A DNA stretch of 64,000 bases from Stappia indica (lineage in GTDB: Bacteria > Pseudomonadota > Alphaproteobacteria > Rhizobiales > Stappiaceae). Below are positions 1 to 8,061 of this stretch, piece after piece (the first letter of the stretch is position 1; every line of letters starts with the position of its first letter). Location: the NCBI RefSeq assembly GCF_020177335.1, contig NZ_JAIVMG010000004.1, positions 124,001-188,000 of the forward strand, read 5' to 3'. Below the pieces are notes generated by a model. It was not told where the DNA came from and made no database searches. It was given only the letters and a program-made list of their open reading frames with translations. The position numbers were made by a program, and so were the translations under genes.

Positions 1-910
1 CCACCACCTGGCCGCCGTCCTTGGCCACCGTCATGTGATGGCCGCCGGGCGCCACATAGATATGCCCCGGCTTCAGCACCTCGCCATGCTCGGCCTCCTT
101 GGCCGGGCGCATGGCCGCCTTGGCCAAATGCTCGGCCAGGATCGCCGTAAAGGTTGGCGGCATGTGCTGGGTCACCACCACCGGCACTTCGCGGATGGCC
201 GTGCCGATGTCCGACAGAACCTTTTGCAGCGCCTGCGGCCCACCGGTCGAGGAGCCGATGGCAATGATCCGGGGCCGAACGTTTGAGTAGGCGCGCGTCT
301 TCGTCTCCGGCGCCGCCGGTGCGGCATGCGGCATGGCGGCGGCCCGCACATAGCCGCGCGGCACTGCCGGTGCCCGCGAGACCGGCGTTTGTGCCGCCAG
401 CCGGCCGGCGCTGGTCTGAGCCCGCATCGGCCGTGCCCCGGCCGAGGGCTGCCCCCGCCGACGCTGGCCAAGAGCCTTGATCTTTTCGATCAGATCCCGC
501 CGGAAATCCTGGGAGGTGGTGACCGCGCTGGAGGTTTCCGGCTTCGGGATATAGTCCTGAGCTCCAAGCGACAACGCCCGCAGGCTGATCTCGGCGTTGC
601 GCCGGGTCAAGGTCGAGGCCATCACCACGATGAGGTCGCGCTTCTTCCTGAGCATCAGCGGCAGGGCGGTCAGACCGTCCATTTCCGGCATTTCGATATC
701 GAGCACCACCACATCCGGGGCGCTGCGTTCGATGTCGTCGACCGCGAGCTTGCCATTGCGATGAGCTGCGACCAGTTGCAGAGCCGGGTCTTCCTCGACC
801 CAGCGACCGATCAGACCTCGAATGACGACGGAATCATCCACCACCATCACGCGGATCGCCGCGCCGGCAGCCCGACCCGGGGCTGCGGTGGCAGAAGGAA
901 TAGGGCTCAT
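1..910 (-). CDS. cheB: CheB, protein-glutamate methylesterase/deamidase (partial, C-terminus off the left edge)
   Basis: Response-regulator esterase that removes methyl groups from chemoreceptor glutamates and adjusts receptor sensitivity in the cytoplasm. The start ATG is at 908-910. An N-terminal receiver domain follows, with the acidic VVDDS strand and the phospho-acceptor in VVVLDIEMPEMDG. A variable linker leads into the methylesterase domain, where the catalytic serine motif IGSSTGGPQ is visible around base 250. About 303 codons are present; the remaining catalytic histidine/aspartate region lies beyond base 1. It is the last visible gene of the minus-strand cluster chpT-cheA-cheW-cheY-cheB, 22 bases after cheY. 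Identity is secure from domain order and motifs. Confidence 0.95.
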   Translation of the reverse strand, partial: MSPIPSATAAPGRAAGAAIRVMVVDDSVVIRGLIGRWVEEDPALQLVAAHRNGKLAVDDIERSAPDVVVLDIEMPEMDGLTALPLMLRKKRDLIVVMASTLTRRNAEISLRALSLGAQDYIPKPETSSAVTTSQDFRRDLIEKIKALGQRRRGQPSAGARPMRAQTSAGRLAAQTPVSRAPAVPRGYVRAAAMPHAAPAAPETKTRAYSNVRPRIIAIGSSTGGPQALQKVLSDIGTAIREVPVVVTQHMPPTFTAILAEHLAKAAMRPAKEAEHGEVLKPGHIYVAPGGHHMTVAKDGGQVV

Positions 911-932
911 TGTCCTGGTTCCTTCGGGCCGC

Positions 933-1298
933 TCACAGAAGACCGGCTTCTTGGAACTTCGCTTCGACGATGTCCTTGTCGAAGGGCTTCATGATGTATT
1001 CGTTCGCACCGGCCCGGATGGCCCGGGTGATATGCGCCACATCGTTTTCGGTGGTGCAGAACACCACGATCGGCGCTCCCCCGCCCTCTTCCTTGCGCAG
1101 AGCAAGCAGGAATTCCAGGCCGTCCATCTCCGGCATGTTCCAGTCCAGCAGGATCGCGTCCGGCATCCGCTGGCGGCACAGCTCCAGCGCCTTCAGGCCA
1201 TCTTCCGCTTCGCTGATCTCGAATTCCAGCTCCTCGAGGATGCGACGAGCGACCTTCCGGATCACGCTTGAATCGTCGACGACGAGACAGTGTTTCAT
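933..1298 (-). CDS. cheY: CheY-type single-domain response regulator
   Basis: A 121-residue stand-alone receiver domain that CheA would phosphorylate to signal to the motor or another output. The full set of receiver residues is present: the acidic pair in LVVDDS, the phospho-acceptor Asp in LLDWNMPEMDG, the switch Thr in FCTTEND, and the conserved Lys in MKPFDK. I chose the ATG at 1298 because homologues begin at MKHCLVVDD and a GGGAGC sequence lies about 9 bases upstream; an in-frame start 11 codons earlier is less likely. It lies between cheW and cheB in the che cluster, probably on the same transcript. It has no output domain. Confidence 0.93.
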   Translation of the reverse strand: MKHCLVVDDSSVIRKVARRILEELEFEISEAEDGLKALELCRQRMPDAILLDWNMPEMDGLEFLLALRKEEGGGAPIVVFCTTENDVAHITRAIRAGANEYIMKPFDKDIVEAKFQEAGLL

Positions 1299-1355
1299 TT
1301 CAACTTGCTCCCGAATGCCGGTACCCGACATGCCGATCCCGGTGTTTTATGAAGC

Positions 1356-1835
1356 TCACGCGGCCGCCATCGGCTCCACCATGGCGCCGAACAAACGCTT
1401 GATATCGAGGATGATCATCAGCTTGCCATCGAGGCGATGCACGCCGCCGGAGATCTCCGCCCAGCGCTTGTCGAGATTCGACGGGTTCGGCTCGTGCGAA
1501 TCCATCGACAGGCGCAGGACCTCGCCGACCGTGTCGATCACCAGCCCGTAGCTCTCGCCCTTGTGCTCGATGCCGACTGCCATCACCTGCGCGTTCTCGT
1601 CCCGGTCGGGCAGATGCAGGCGCTTGCGCATGTCGATCGCCGTGACGATCCGACCGCGCAGGTTCAGCACCCCCGCCACTTCGGGTGCCGCCAGCGGTAC
1701 CCGCGTGACGCTGTCGGGCACGAACACGTCATGCACCTGGCTGATCGGCAGACCGAACAGCTGGCCGCCGATGACGACGGTCACATACTGGATGCTGTCT
1801 TCCGCGCCGGTCGCAAGATTGTCGTTGCTGCTCAT
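1356..1835 (-). CDS. cheW: CheW chemotaxis adaptor
   Basis: A 159-residue CheW-domain scaffold that couples chemoreceptors to CheA. The fold is recognisable from VIGGQLFGLPISQVHDVF near the N-terminus, NLRGRIVTAIDMRKRL in the middle, and YGLVIDTVGEVLRL followed by the LMIILDIKRLF terminal strand. Its start ATG overlaps the cheA stop (ATGA at 1832-1835), which implies translational coupling and matched amounts of the two partners. No extra domain is fused to it. Confidence 0.95.
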   Translation of the reverse strand: MSSNDNLATGAEDSIQYVTVVIGGQLFGLPISQVHDVFVPDSVTRVPLAAPEVAGVLNLRGRIVTAIDMRKRLHLPDRDENAQVMAVGIEHKGESYGLVIDTVGEVLRLSMDSHEPNPSNLDKRWAEISGGVHRLDGKLMIILDIKRLFGAMVEPMAAA

Positions 1836-4594
1836 GCCGCAATCCCCAATTCACCAGAGAACATGTCCTTGAGCGACGCAATCAGCCCCGGCCGGTCGAA
1901 CTTCGCCACGTAATCATCGAAGCCGGCCTGGCGCCCGCGCTCGATCGAGGCCGGGGAGACCACCGCCGACAGGGCGAGCACCGGCAGCTTGCGGAAACGC
2001 GGGTCGCGCCGCAGCGCCTCGCAGAACTCGAAGCCGTTGATGTCCGGCATCTCGATGTCGCTGACGATCGCATGGAACGTGTCGCCGTTTTCCAGGAGCT
2101 CAAAGGCCTGCTGGGCGCTCTGGCAGGCAGTCACGTCATAGCCCGCCGCCTTCAGGACCGGCGTCAGCATGTTGCGGAAGAACGCGCTGTCATCGACCAG
2201 AAGCACCTTCTTGGTCAGGGCGGCGATGTCCATTTCCTTGCGCATGAACCAGTCTTCGAAGGCCTGCGGCAGGTAGTAACCAAGGTCGATCACCTCGGTC
2301 GCCTTTTCCTTGATCACCGCCGAGCCGAGAATGCCGGCCCGGTCCGAACCGACCTCGATGTTCATCCGGTCCTCGACGATGTCGACGATCTCGTCGACCA
2401 CGAGGCCCATCGAACGGCCCGCATCGGAGAATACCAGCATCGGCTGGGTGCCTTCCGAACGGCGGGTCTGCCCCGGCTCGATGTAGACAAGCGGCATCAG
2501 GGCACCGCGATACTGCACCAGGTCGCGTCCGTTGGAATGCTCGATCTTCGAGACCTCGAATTCCTCAAGCCGGGTGACCAGCGACAAGGGCACCGCCTTG
2601 GGTTCGGAGGAGCCGGCGCGGAACAGCAGCATGGACACCGACGATTGACCGTCGATCGCCGCCGCGATGGCTTCCTCCACTCCCTTGCGCTCCCCTTCCG
2701 CCACCACGCTGGAGGCATGGCTGGCCATCGCCGAGGCGACACCATTCGGGTCGATGATCATGATCACCGCGCCATCGCCCAGGATGGTGTTGCCGGAGAA
2801 CATGGTCAGGTTGCGCAGCATGGAGGACATCGGCTTGACGACGATTTCCTCGGTGTGGAACACCCCGTCGACGACGACGCCGAAGGTCTGGTTGCCGACC
2901 TGCATGACGACGATGAACCCGGTATCGGATTCCAGCTCGCTGTTCACATCCGTTTCGTCGGCGCCGAGCAGGTAGGACATGTGCACCAGCGGCAGGAGCT
3001 TGTTGCGCAAGCGCAGCACCGGCGTGTCCTTGATCCGCTCGATACGGTGCTCGGAATTGTTCTGAACCCGCACCAGTTCCACCACCGACAGCTGCGGAAT
3101 GGCGTAGCGGTCGCCGCCCGCCTCGACGATCAGCGCCGAGACGATCGCCAGCGTCAGCGGGATCTTGATGATGAAGCTGGAGCCCTGGCCTGCCGTCGAC
3201 CGCAGGTCGATCGAGCCGCCGATCAGCTCCACATTGTTGCGCACCACATCCATGCCGACGCCGCGGCCGGACACGCTGGTGACATTGGTCGCGGTGGAAA
3301 AGCCCGCATGGAAGATGAACTTGTGGATCTGCTGATCCGTCATCTTCTCCAGCTCGGCCTCGCTTGCCAGGCCGCGTTCCAGAACCTTGGACTTCACCCG
3401 CTCCACATCGATGCCGCGGCCGTCGTCCTTGACCTCGATGATGATATGGCCGCCCTCGTGATAGGCGGACAGGGTGATCGTGCCCTTCTCCGGCTTGCCG
3501 ACGGCGCGCCGGTCGCTCGGCATCTCCAGCCCGTGATCGGCGGAGTTGCGGATCATGTGGGTGAGCGGATCCTTGATCAGCTCCAGAACCTGCCGGTCCA
3601 GCTCGGTTTCCGCGCCGACCATTTCCAGCTCGATCGGCTTGTCCAGCTCCTGGCTGAGATCGCGCACGATGCGCGGCAGCTTCTGCCAGGCGTTGCCGAT
3701 CGGCTGCATCCGCGTCTTCATGACGCCTTCCTGCAGCTCCGCCGTCACGTTCGACAGCCGCTGCAGCGGCACCTTGAACTCGCTGTCTTCGTGGCGGCGG
3801 ACGATCTCCAGAAGCTGGTTGCGGGTCAGCACCAGCTCCGAGACCATGGTCATCAGGTGCTCAAGCGTTTCCACCGCGACGCGGATGGACTGGCTCGACA
3901 CCGAAGACCCCGACTTGTTCTCTTTTTCCGCCTTCTCCGGCCCCTTGGGCTCCGCGGTCGCTTTGCGCGCCGCGCCGGCCTTCACCGTCAGCGGGGGCGG
4001 CGCGTCTTCCTGCGCCTCGGCGGCCGGGGCGTTCGTCGCCGCCTCAACGGGCAGTTCGACCTCGCATTCCGCTTCGCGGAAGGCGCGCTCCAGATCGTCG
4101 AGCGACACCTCGCCCGGGCGCAGCGGCCGTTCCAGCACCTGCTCGACCAATGCGCCGGTGGTGACATCCGGTCCCGCCGCTGCCTCGGCCTCGGCCTCCG
4201 CTTCGGCTCCGGTGCGGGCGGACAGGGACAGACGCTCCAGCTCGGAAATCAGATCGTCGTCGCTGCCTTCCGGCTCGGCCCCGCCGGCGGTCTCCAGATC
4301 GGCCAGGATCTCCTTGATCCGGTCGATGGAAATCAGGATCAGCGACACCGCTTCCTGGGTGACCGGCGCGCCATCACGGAACTTGCCCATCAGGGTCTCG
4401 GCCGCATGCGCCAGCGCCTCAAGGCGGGGCAGACCAAGGAACCCGCAGGTTCCCTTGATCGTGTGCACCAGACGGAAGATGTTATCGAGGATCTTCGCGT
4501 TATTCGGTTCTTGTTCGAACTTCACAAGCTCGACGTCGACGACATCAAGGCTCTCGTTCGTTTCTGTAAGGAACTCGCTAAGCAAGTCGTCCAT
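1832..4594 (-). CDS. cheA: Hybrid CheA histidine kinase (HPt, kinase, two CheW domains, receiver)
   Basis: Core kinase of the chemosensory complex, 920 residues from the ATG at 4594. Homologues start at MDDLLSEFLTET; the open frame runs 20 codons further upstream. Domain order: N-terminal HPt with phosphorylated His44 in RLVHTIKGTCGFLG; an acidic Pro/Ala/Glu linker (about 110-240); the dimerisation helix; a HATPase domain with N-box (MIRNSADHGLE), G1 (VKDDGRGID) and G2 (GRGVGMDVV); a CheW-like regulatory domain; a second CheW-like domain (about 645-770); and a C-terminal receiver (about 795-915) with VLLVDDSAFF and the acceptor in VSDIEMPDINGF. The attached receiver marks it as a hybrid CheA, so phosphate can be stored or passed internally. 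It lies 130 bases downstream of chpT. Confidence 0.95.
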   Translation of the reverse strand: MDDLLSEFLTETNESLDVVDVELVKFEQEPNNAKILDNIFRLVHTIKGTCGFLGLPRLEALAHAAETLMGKFRDGAPVTQEAVSLILISIDRIKEILADLETAGGAEPEGSDDDLISELERLSLSARTGAEAEAEAEAAAGPDVTTGALVEQVLERPLRPGEVSLDDLERAFREAECEVELPVEAATNAPAAEAQEDAPPPLTVKAGAARKATAEPKGPEKAEKENKSGSSVSSQSIRVAVETLEHLMTMVSELVLTRNQLLEIVRRHEDSEFKVPLQRLSNVTAELQEGVMKTRMQPIGNAWQKLPRIVRDLSQELDKPIELEMVGAETELDRQVLELIKDPLTHMIRNSADHGLEMPSDRRAVGKPEKGTITLSAYHEGGHIIIEVKDDGRGIDVERVKSKVLERGLASEAELEKMTDQQIHKFIFHAGFSTATNVTSVSGRGVGMDVVRNNVELIGGSIDLRSTAGQGSSFIIKIPLTLAIVSALIVEAGGDRYAIPQLSVVELVRVQNNSEHRIERIKDTPVLRLRNKLLPLVHMSYLLGADETDVNSELESDTGFIVVMQVGNQTFGVVVDGVFHTEEIVVKPMSSMLRNLTMFSGNTILGDGAVIMIIDPNGVASAMASHASSVVAEGERKGVEEAIAAAIDGQSSVSMLLFRAGSSEPKAVPLSLVTRLEEFEVSKIEHSNGRDLVQYRGALMPLVYIEPGQTRRSEGTQPMLVFSDAGRSMGLVVDEIVDIVEDRMNIEVGSDRAGILGSAVIKEKATEVIDLGYYLPQAFEDWFMRKEMDIAALTKKVLLVDDSAFFRNMLTPVLKAAGYDVTACQSAQQAFELLENGDTFHAIVSDIEMPDINGFEFCEALRRDPRFRKLPVLALSAVVSPASIERGRQAGFDDYVAKFDRPGLIASLKDMFSGELGIAA

Positions 4595-4724
4595 GGTCAA
4601 ACTCACCCGACTGGTTACTGGTACGCCACCCGATCCTGTGACCGGACAACCCATCCCTGCCAGTGAGAATGAGACCGAAACAGTTAAGATAAATTGAAAC
4701 GCCTCTTCTAGCGCAGAACAGAAA

Positions 4725-5369
4725 TCACGAGGAAGACGACGCGATGATTTTCACGCCAGCTTCTTCCTTAACAACATCTAAATGCATTCCCGATTCACGT
4801 GCAAGTAAAACGGCATACACCGGTTGCACCGTATGTGCATCGATCCGTTCCGGCTCGACGCCGGACATCATGTCGAGCACCAGCGCCGGCACCTTGGTCG
4901 TCGACCCGGTCACCGCCAGTTCGAAGGTCGGTGCGTTAACCTCTCCGTCCATCCGCACGGTGATCAGGCCGCCGCGCGGGACGCATTGATTGGCCAGCAG
5001 GATGAGGTTGAGCAGCAGCTTGACCCGGTTCTTGGCCATCAACAGGCGCGGCACCTGCCAGTCGATCTCCGCCTTTTCGTTGGCGAGGAAGCCGACGGCG
5101 ACCGCATGGGCATCGCCCAGATCGATCTCCGAGCCGGCGGACCCGGCCGCGCCGAACGCCAGCCGCGCGAACTGCAGCTTCGCCGAGGCCTGCCGCGCGC
5201 TCTTGCGGATCAGGTCCATGGCGAATTCCTGCATGTCCTCGTTGCCCTCCTCGTCCAGCACCTCCAGGCCGTTGGTGATCGCACCGACCGGCGAGATGAT
5301 GTCATGACAGACGCGGCTGGCCACCAGCGCGGCAAGATCGAGTGCGGTAAGATCGTCGATAGCGGTCAT
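4725..5369 (-). CDS. chpT: ChpT histidine phosphotransferase
   Basis: A 214-residue dimeric phosphotransferase that in Caulobacter and Brucella passes phosphate from the hybrid kinase CckA to CtrA and CpdR. The phospho-histidine is His22 in SRVCHDIISPVGAI, and the following NGLEVLDEE helix and the degenerate ATPase-like C-terminal half match ChpT. The ATG at 5369 has GAGGA 7 bases upstream; a start nine codons earlier is possible but lacks a clear ribosome site. It is the first gene of the minus-strand cluster that continues into cheA, so it may share the che transcript. The protein keeps the histidine but not a full ATP-binding site, as expected for this family. Confidence 0.88.
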   Translation of the reverse strand: MTAIDDLTALDLAALVASRVCHDIISPVGAITNGLEVLDEEGNEDMQEFAMDLIRKSARQASAKLQFARLAFGAAGSAGSEIDLGDAHAVAVGFLANEKAEIDWQVPRLLMAKNRVKLLLNLILLANQCVPRGGLITVRMDGEVNAPTFELAVTGSTTKVPALVLDMMSGVEPERIDAHTVQPVYAVLLARESGMHLDVVKEEAGVKIIASSSS

Positions 5370-5476
5370 GCGGGGATCCTCGGTGGCCGGACACATCGGA
5401 CAGGAAAGGCGGCTGATTCGCCAGTTTCGACAGGGTTACACCCCCGCCCGCGCGCTGCCAAGCCAACCGCGCCGGA

Positions 5477-5971
5477 TCAGCGTCGTGCCAGCAGCGGACA
5501 GCCGAGCCGCCGGGCGTTGGCTCGCGCCGCTTCATCGAGCACCGCCGGATCGGCGAGAAACAGAAACCGGTTGATCTCCGAGTGAAACAGCAAGAGCCGC
5601 CCGTCATAGAGCGCGAAGATCATCGGATTGCCCTGGGTCACCCCGCCCTGCGCCAGGGCATAGGGGTCGCATCCGGAAAAATAGGGGGCATACACCTCCG
5701 GCGCCTTTTCGAACGCCGCCCGATTGCCCTCGTTGACGAACACCCAGACCGTATCGGCCCAGCGCAATTCATGGTCCGGCACCCCGCGACGCGGCTTGCG
5801 ATCGATGAAATAGGCGACCGGATCGTGTCCGCCGACCGCATAGCCGGTCATCACATCGGTGGCGAAGCCCTGCGCCAGCGCCGCCGCGCCACCCGTGACC
5901 GCCAGAAGCCCCACGCAAAGTGCCACAACCGCCGACCATAATGTTTTCCGATTTCGACTACACTCTGTCAC
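5477..5971 (-). CDS. Secreted YHS-domain protein
   Basis: A protein of about 164 residues with an N-terminal signal peptide (hydrophobic VVALCVGLLAV ending in ALAQG) and a YHS-like domain: DPVAYFIDRKPRRG, then DTVWVFVNEGNRAAFEKAPE and VYAPYFSGCDPYALAQG. YHS domains occur in metal-handling and redox-linked proteins; the substrate is unknown here. I chose the GTG at 5971 because it places the signal sequence at the N-terminus. The open frame extends to 6166, but that part is rich in Arg/Pro and lies opposite the upstream region of eipA. The Cys in SGCDP sits where many relatives have Cys or selenocysteine. The gene is divergent from eipA. Confidence 0.75.
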   Translation of the reverse strand: MTECSRNRKTLWSAVVALCVGLLAVTGGAAALAQGFATDVMTGYAVGGHDPVAYFIDRKPRRGVPDHELRWADTVWVFVNEGNRAAFEKAPEVYAPYFSGCDPYALAQGGVTQGNPMIFALYDGRLLLFHSEINRFLFLADPAVLDEAARANARRLGCPLLARR

Positions 5972-6131
5972 CGAATCAGTCCCGCAGGTTCTCCTGGCCG
6001 GACTGTGCCCCCGGGAGCGCCCGCCAGGCAACCGGCCGAGGGCCAGCCGCACCAGTTCCGGGGTGACAGTTCCGGGGCGATGGCCGCCGGACGGTGGGGA
6101 CGAGAATGGGAAGTTGGAAGGAAGAGTGCAC

Positions 6132-6740
6132 ATGATCCAGACAATGATGATCCAGCGCCTGGGCATCCGGGCCGTCCATTGGCCTCATCTGCTGCTGGTC
6201 TGTCTCGGGATCGTTGCCACCGTCGCGCTCTCCGCTCCGGCTTCGGCACAGCAGCCCGAACAGTACAATCAGGGCGAACTGCTCGACACCGGCCACCGGT
6301 TCTTCGGGCAGATCTCCGGCGGGCTCGCCTCGGTGGTGGAAAAGGCCGTCGCGCAATATGGCCAGCCCAACGGCTACATCCTTGGCGAGGAGGGTTCGGC
6401 GGCCCTGCTCGCCGGTGCCCGCTATGGCGAAGGCCAGCTCTACACCCGCAACGCCGGCACCCACAAGGTGTTCTGGCAAGGCCCCTCGCTCGGCTGGGAT
6501 GTGGGCGGCGATGGCGCCCGGGTGATGATGCTGGTCTACAACCTGCCCGACACGAATGCCATGTATCGCCGCTATGTCGGCGTCAACGGCTCGGCCTATC
6601 TGGTCGGCGGCTTCGGCATGACCGTGCTGTCGAACCACGATATCTACGTGGTTCCGGTTCGCGCTGGCCTGGGCGCCCGTCTCGGCGTCAATATCGGCTA
6701 TCTGAAATTCACCCCCGAGCCGACCTGGAACCCGTTTTGA
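6132..6740 (+). CDS. eipA: EipA, periplasmic envelope integrity protein (DUF1134)
   Basis: A 202-residue exported protein. The signal peptide covers about residues 1-38 (hydrophobic LLLVCLGIVATVAL ending SAPASAQ). The mature part matches the DUF1134 small beta-barrel family, with FGQISGGLASVVEKAV, YGEGQLYTR, GPSLGWDVGGDGARVM and the GFGMTVLSNHDIYVVPVRAGLGARLGVNIGYLKFT tail split into these parts. EipA of Brucella is known to support cell envelope integrity and virulence. The ATG at 6132 follows GGAAGGA at good spacing; two further in-frame ATGs lie just downstream. The gene is divergent from the YHS protein gene. No CtrA-type TTAA box is present in the intergenic region. Confidence 0.88.
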   Translation: MIQTMMIQRLGIRAVHWPHLLLVCLGIVATVALSAPASAQQPEQYNQGELLDTGHRFFGQISGGLASVVEKAVAQYGQPNGYILGEEGSAALLAGARYGEGQLYTRNAGTHKVFWQGPSLGWDVGGDGARVMMLVYNLPDTNAMYRRYVGVNGSAYLVGGFGMTVLSNHDIYVVPVRAGLGARLGVNIGYLKFTPEPTWNPF

Positions 6741-6871
6741 CCGGCGAACCGACAACGATGCTTGGCGCGAGGCTGACGGTCGGGTAATCAAGAGGCGTGG
6801 GGGAATAAAGCTTGCAGCGGCGGACGTCCGCGCGGGCAGGCGCCCGAGATGGCAAACCATGGTGATCGGCC

Positions 6872-7987
6872 TTGATTGAAGCGGCAATGTACATGGCGCT
6901 CGGCTTCTTCATTGCCGGGCTCATTGCCATCGCGATACTGCCGGCGGTGTGGCGCCGGGCTGTGCGGTTGACCCGGCGCGCCGTCGAGGCGACCAGCCCC
7001 ATGTCCCATGCCGATGTCCGTGCCGAGATCAGCGGCTTGCGCGCCGCACATGCGCTGGAGTGCCGGCGCCTGGAAATCAACCTGCAGCAACTGCATGAGC
7101 AGGCCACCGCCAACCGTCTGGCCCGAGACCGGGCGGAAGCTGCCTCCAGCGACATGCGCAAGGAGGTTCTGGCCCGGGAGCAGGCCCTGGCCGACGCCCA
7201 GGAGCGCGAGGACGCGCTGCACCGGGATATCCTTGAACGGGAAGAGGCCCTGGCACGGGCGAAAGCGCGCATGCGGGAACTGGAACGGGTGGTAAAACGG
7301 CGGAACGAAATGGCCGAAGGCGAGGCCGATGAGGCGCAGTCCGCGCCGACGCCCCCCTCCGGTGCCGGCGCGCGGGAATGGGCCGATGCGTCTCATCTTA
7401 CCCAGGTCGCCGCACTTGAATCGGAGATTGCCGCGTTGCGCCTTCGGCTGAAGACCGGCGAAACCGCCGCAGGCGCTGACGGCACGGACCGGGCGGCGCA
7501 ACGCGCGCGCGACGACCGCCTGTTCGAGGCTGAGTCCCGCCTGGTCAGCGCCCAGGCGGAAATCGCCCGGCTGTCGCTGCAGCTTGAAGAAAGCCAGCAG
7601 ATGCACGCGGCGGATGACCCTGTCCACCATCGCCGGCCCGGCGATGCGGCGGAGACCGCTGCGGCCGCCGCCCGGCTCGAAGCGGAAAACGCCCGCCTGC
7701 GCGCCCAGTTGCAAGATGACGTGTCCTTCCAGGCACTGCGAACCCAACTGGCGGATCTGGCGGCCTCCGTTGTCGCGTCCGTCGCCTCCGATGAAGAGCT
7801 TGCCGCCCTCGCCCAGGACACGGCGCGCACGCCTCCCGGCGCCAGCGATCTGGCCCGGAAAGCGGCCTCGCTCTCTGCCCGCATCCAGGATGCGCGGCAG
7901 CGCCTGAACAGCGACAGCTCCCTTGGGCCCCGCCCGCGCCCAGGCGCTGCTCAGCCCCCCCACCACAGGCAGAAGGCCAAATCCTGA
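6872..7987 (+). CDS. Membrane-anchored coiled-coil protein of unknown function
   Basis: A 371-residue protein with one N-terminal membrane segment (about residues 6-27, YMALGFFIAGLIAIAIL) and a PAVWRRAVRLTRRAVE stop-transfer sequence, so most of it should face the cytoplasm. Long stretches rich in Glu, Ala, Arg and Leu (about 40-150 and 170-260) predict coiled coil. The C-terminus is Pro/Arg rich. The start is TTG at 6872; I recall relatives in Rhizobiales beginning with a similar MIEA-MYxALGF sequence, which favours it over the ATG five codons later. No enzymatic motif is visible. It stands alone between eipA and the convergent PAS kinase. The function is unknown; a structural or tethering role at the membrane would fit. 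Confidence 0.7.
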   Translation: MIEAAMYMALGFFIAGLIAIAILPAVWRRAVRLTRRAVEATSPMSHADVRAEISGLRAAHALECRRLEINLQQLHEQATANRLARDRAEAASSDMRKEVLAREQALADAQEREDALHRDILEREEALARAKARMRELERVVKRRNEMAEGEADEAQSAPTPPSGAGAREWADASHLTQVAALESEIAALRLRLKTGETAAGADGTDRAAQRARDDRLFEAESRLVSAQAEIARLSLQLEESQQMHAADDPVHHRRPGDAAETAAAAARLEAENARLRAQLQDDVSFQALRTQLADLAASVVASVASDEELAALAQDTARTPPGASDLARKAASLSARIQDARQRLNSDSSLGPRPRPGAAQPPHHRQKAKS

Positions 7988-8061
7988 GCACCGGCTGACG
8001 CCCGGCTGGCCCAAGGCATCCGTCCGCCCAGGCGCCGCCGTCAGATGGAAGCCGGCCTCAT

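Noticed and set aside
2072-4666. An 864-codon open frame on the plus strand opposite cheA
   Set aside because: It is antisense to a clear CheA with intact motifs; the translation is rich in His, Asp, Arg and Gln as expected for a shadow frame in GC-rich DNA.
5972-6131. CtrA box upstream of eipA, as might be expected from Brucella
   Set aside because: I found no TTAA pair with seven-base spacing in this GC-rich interval.
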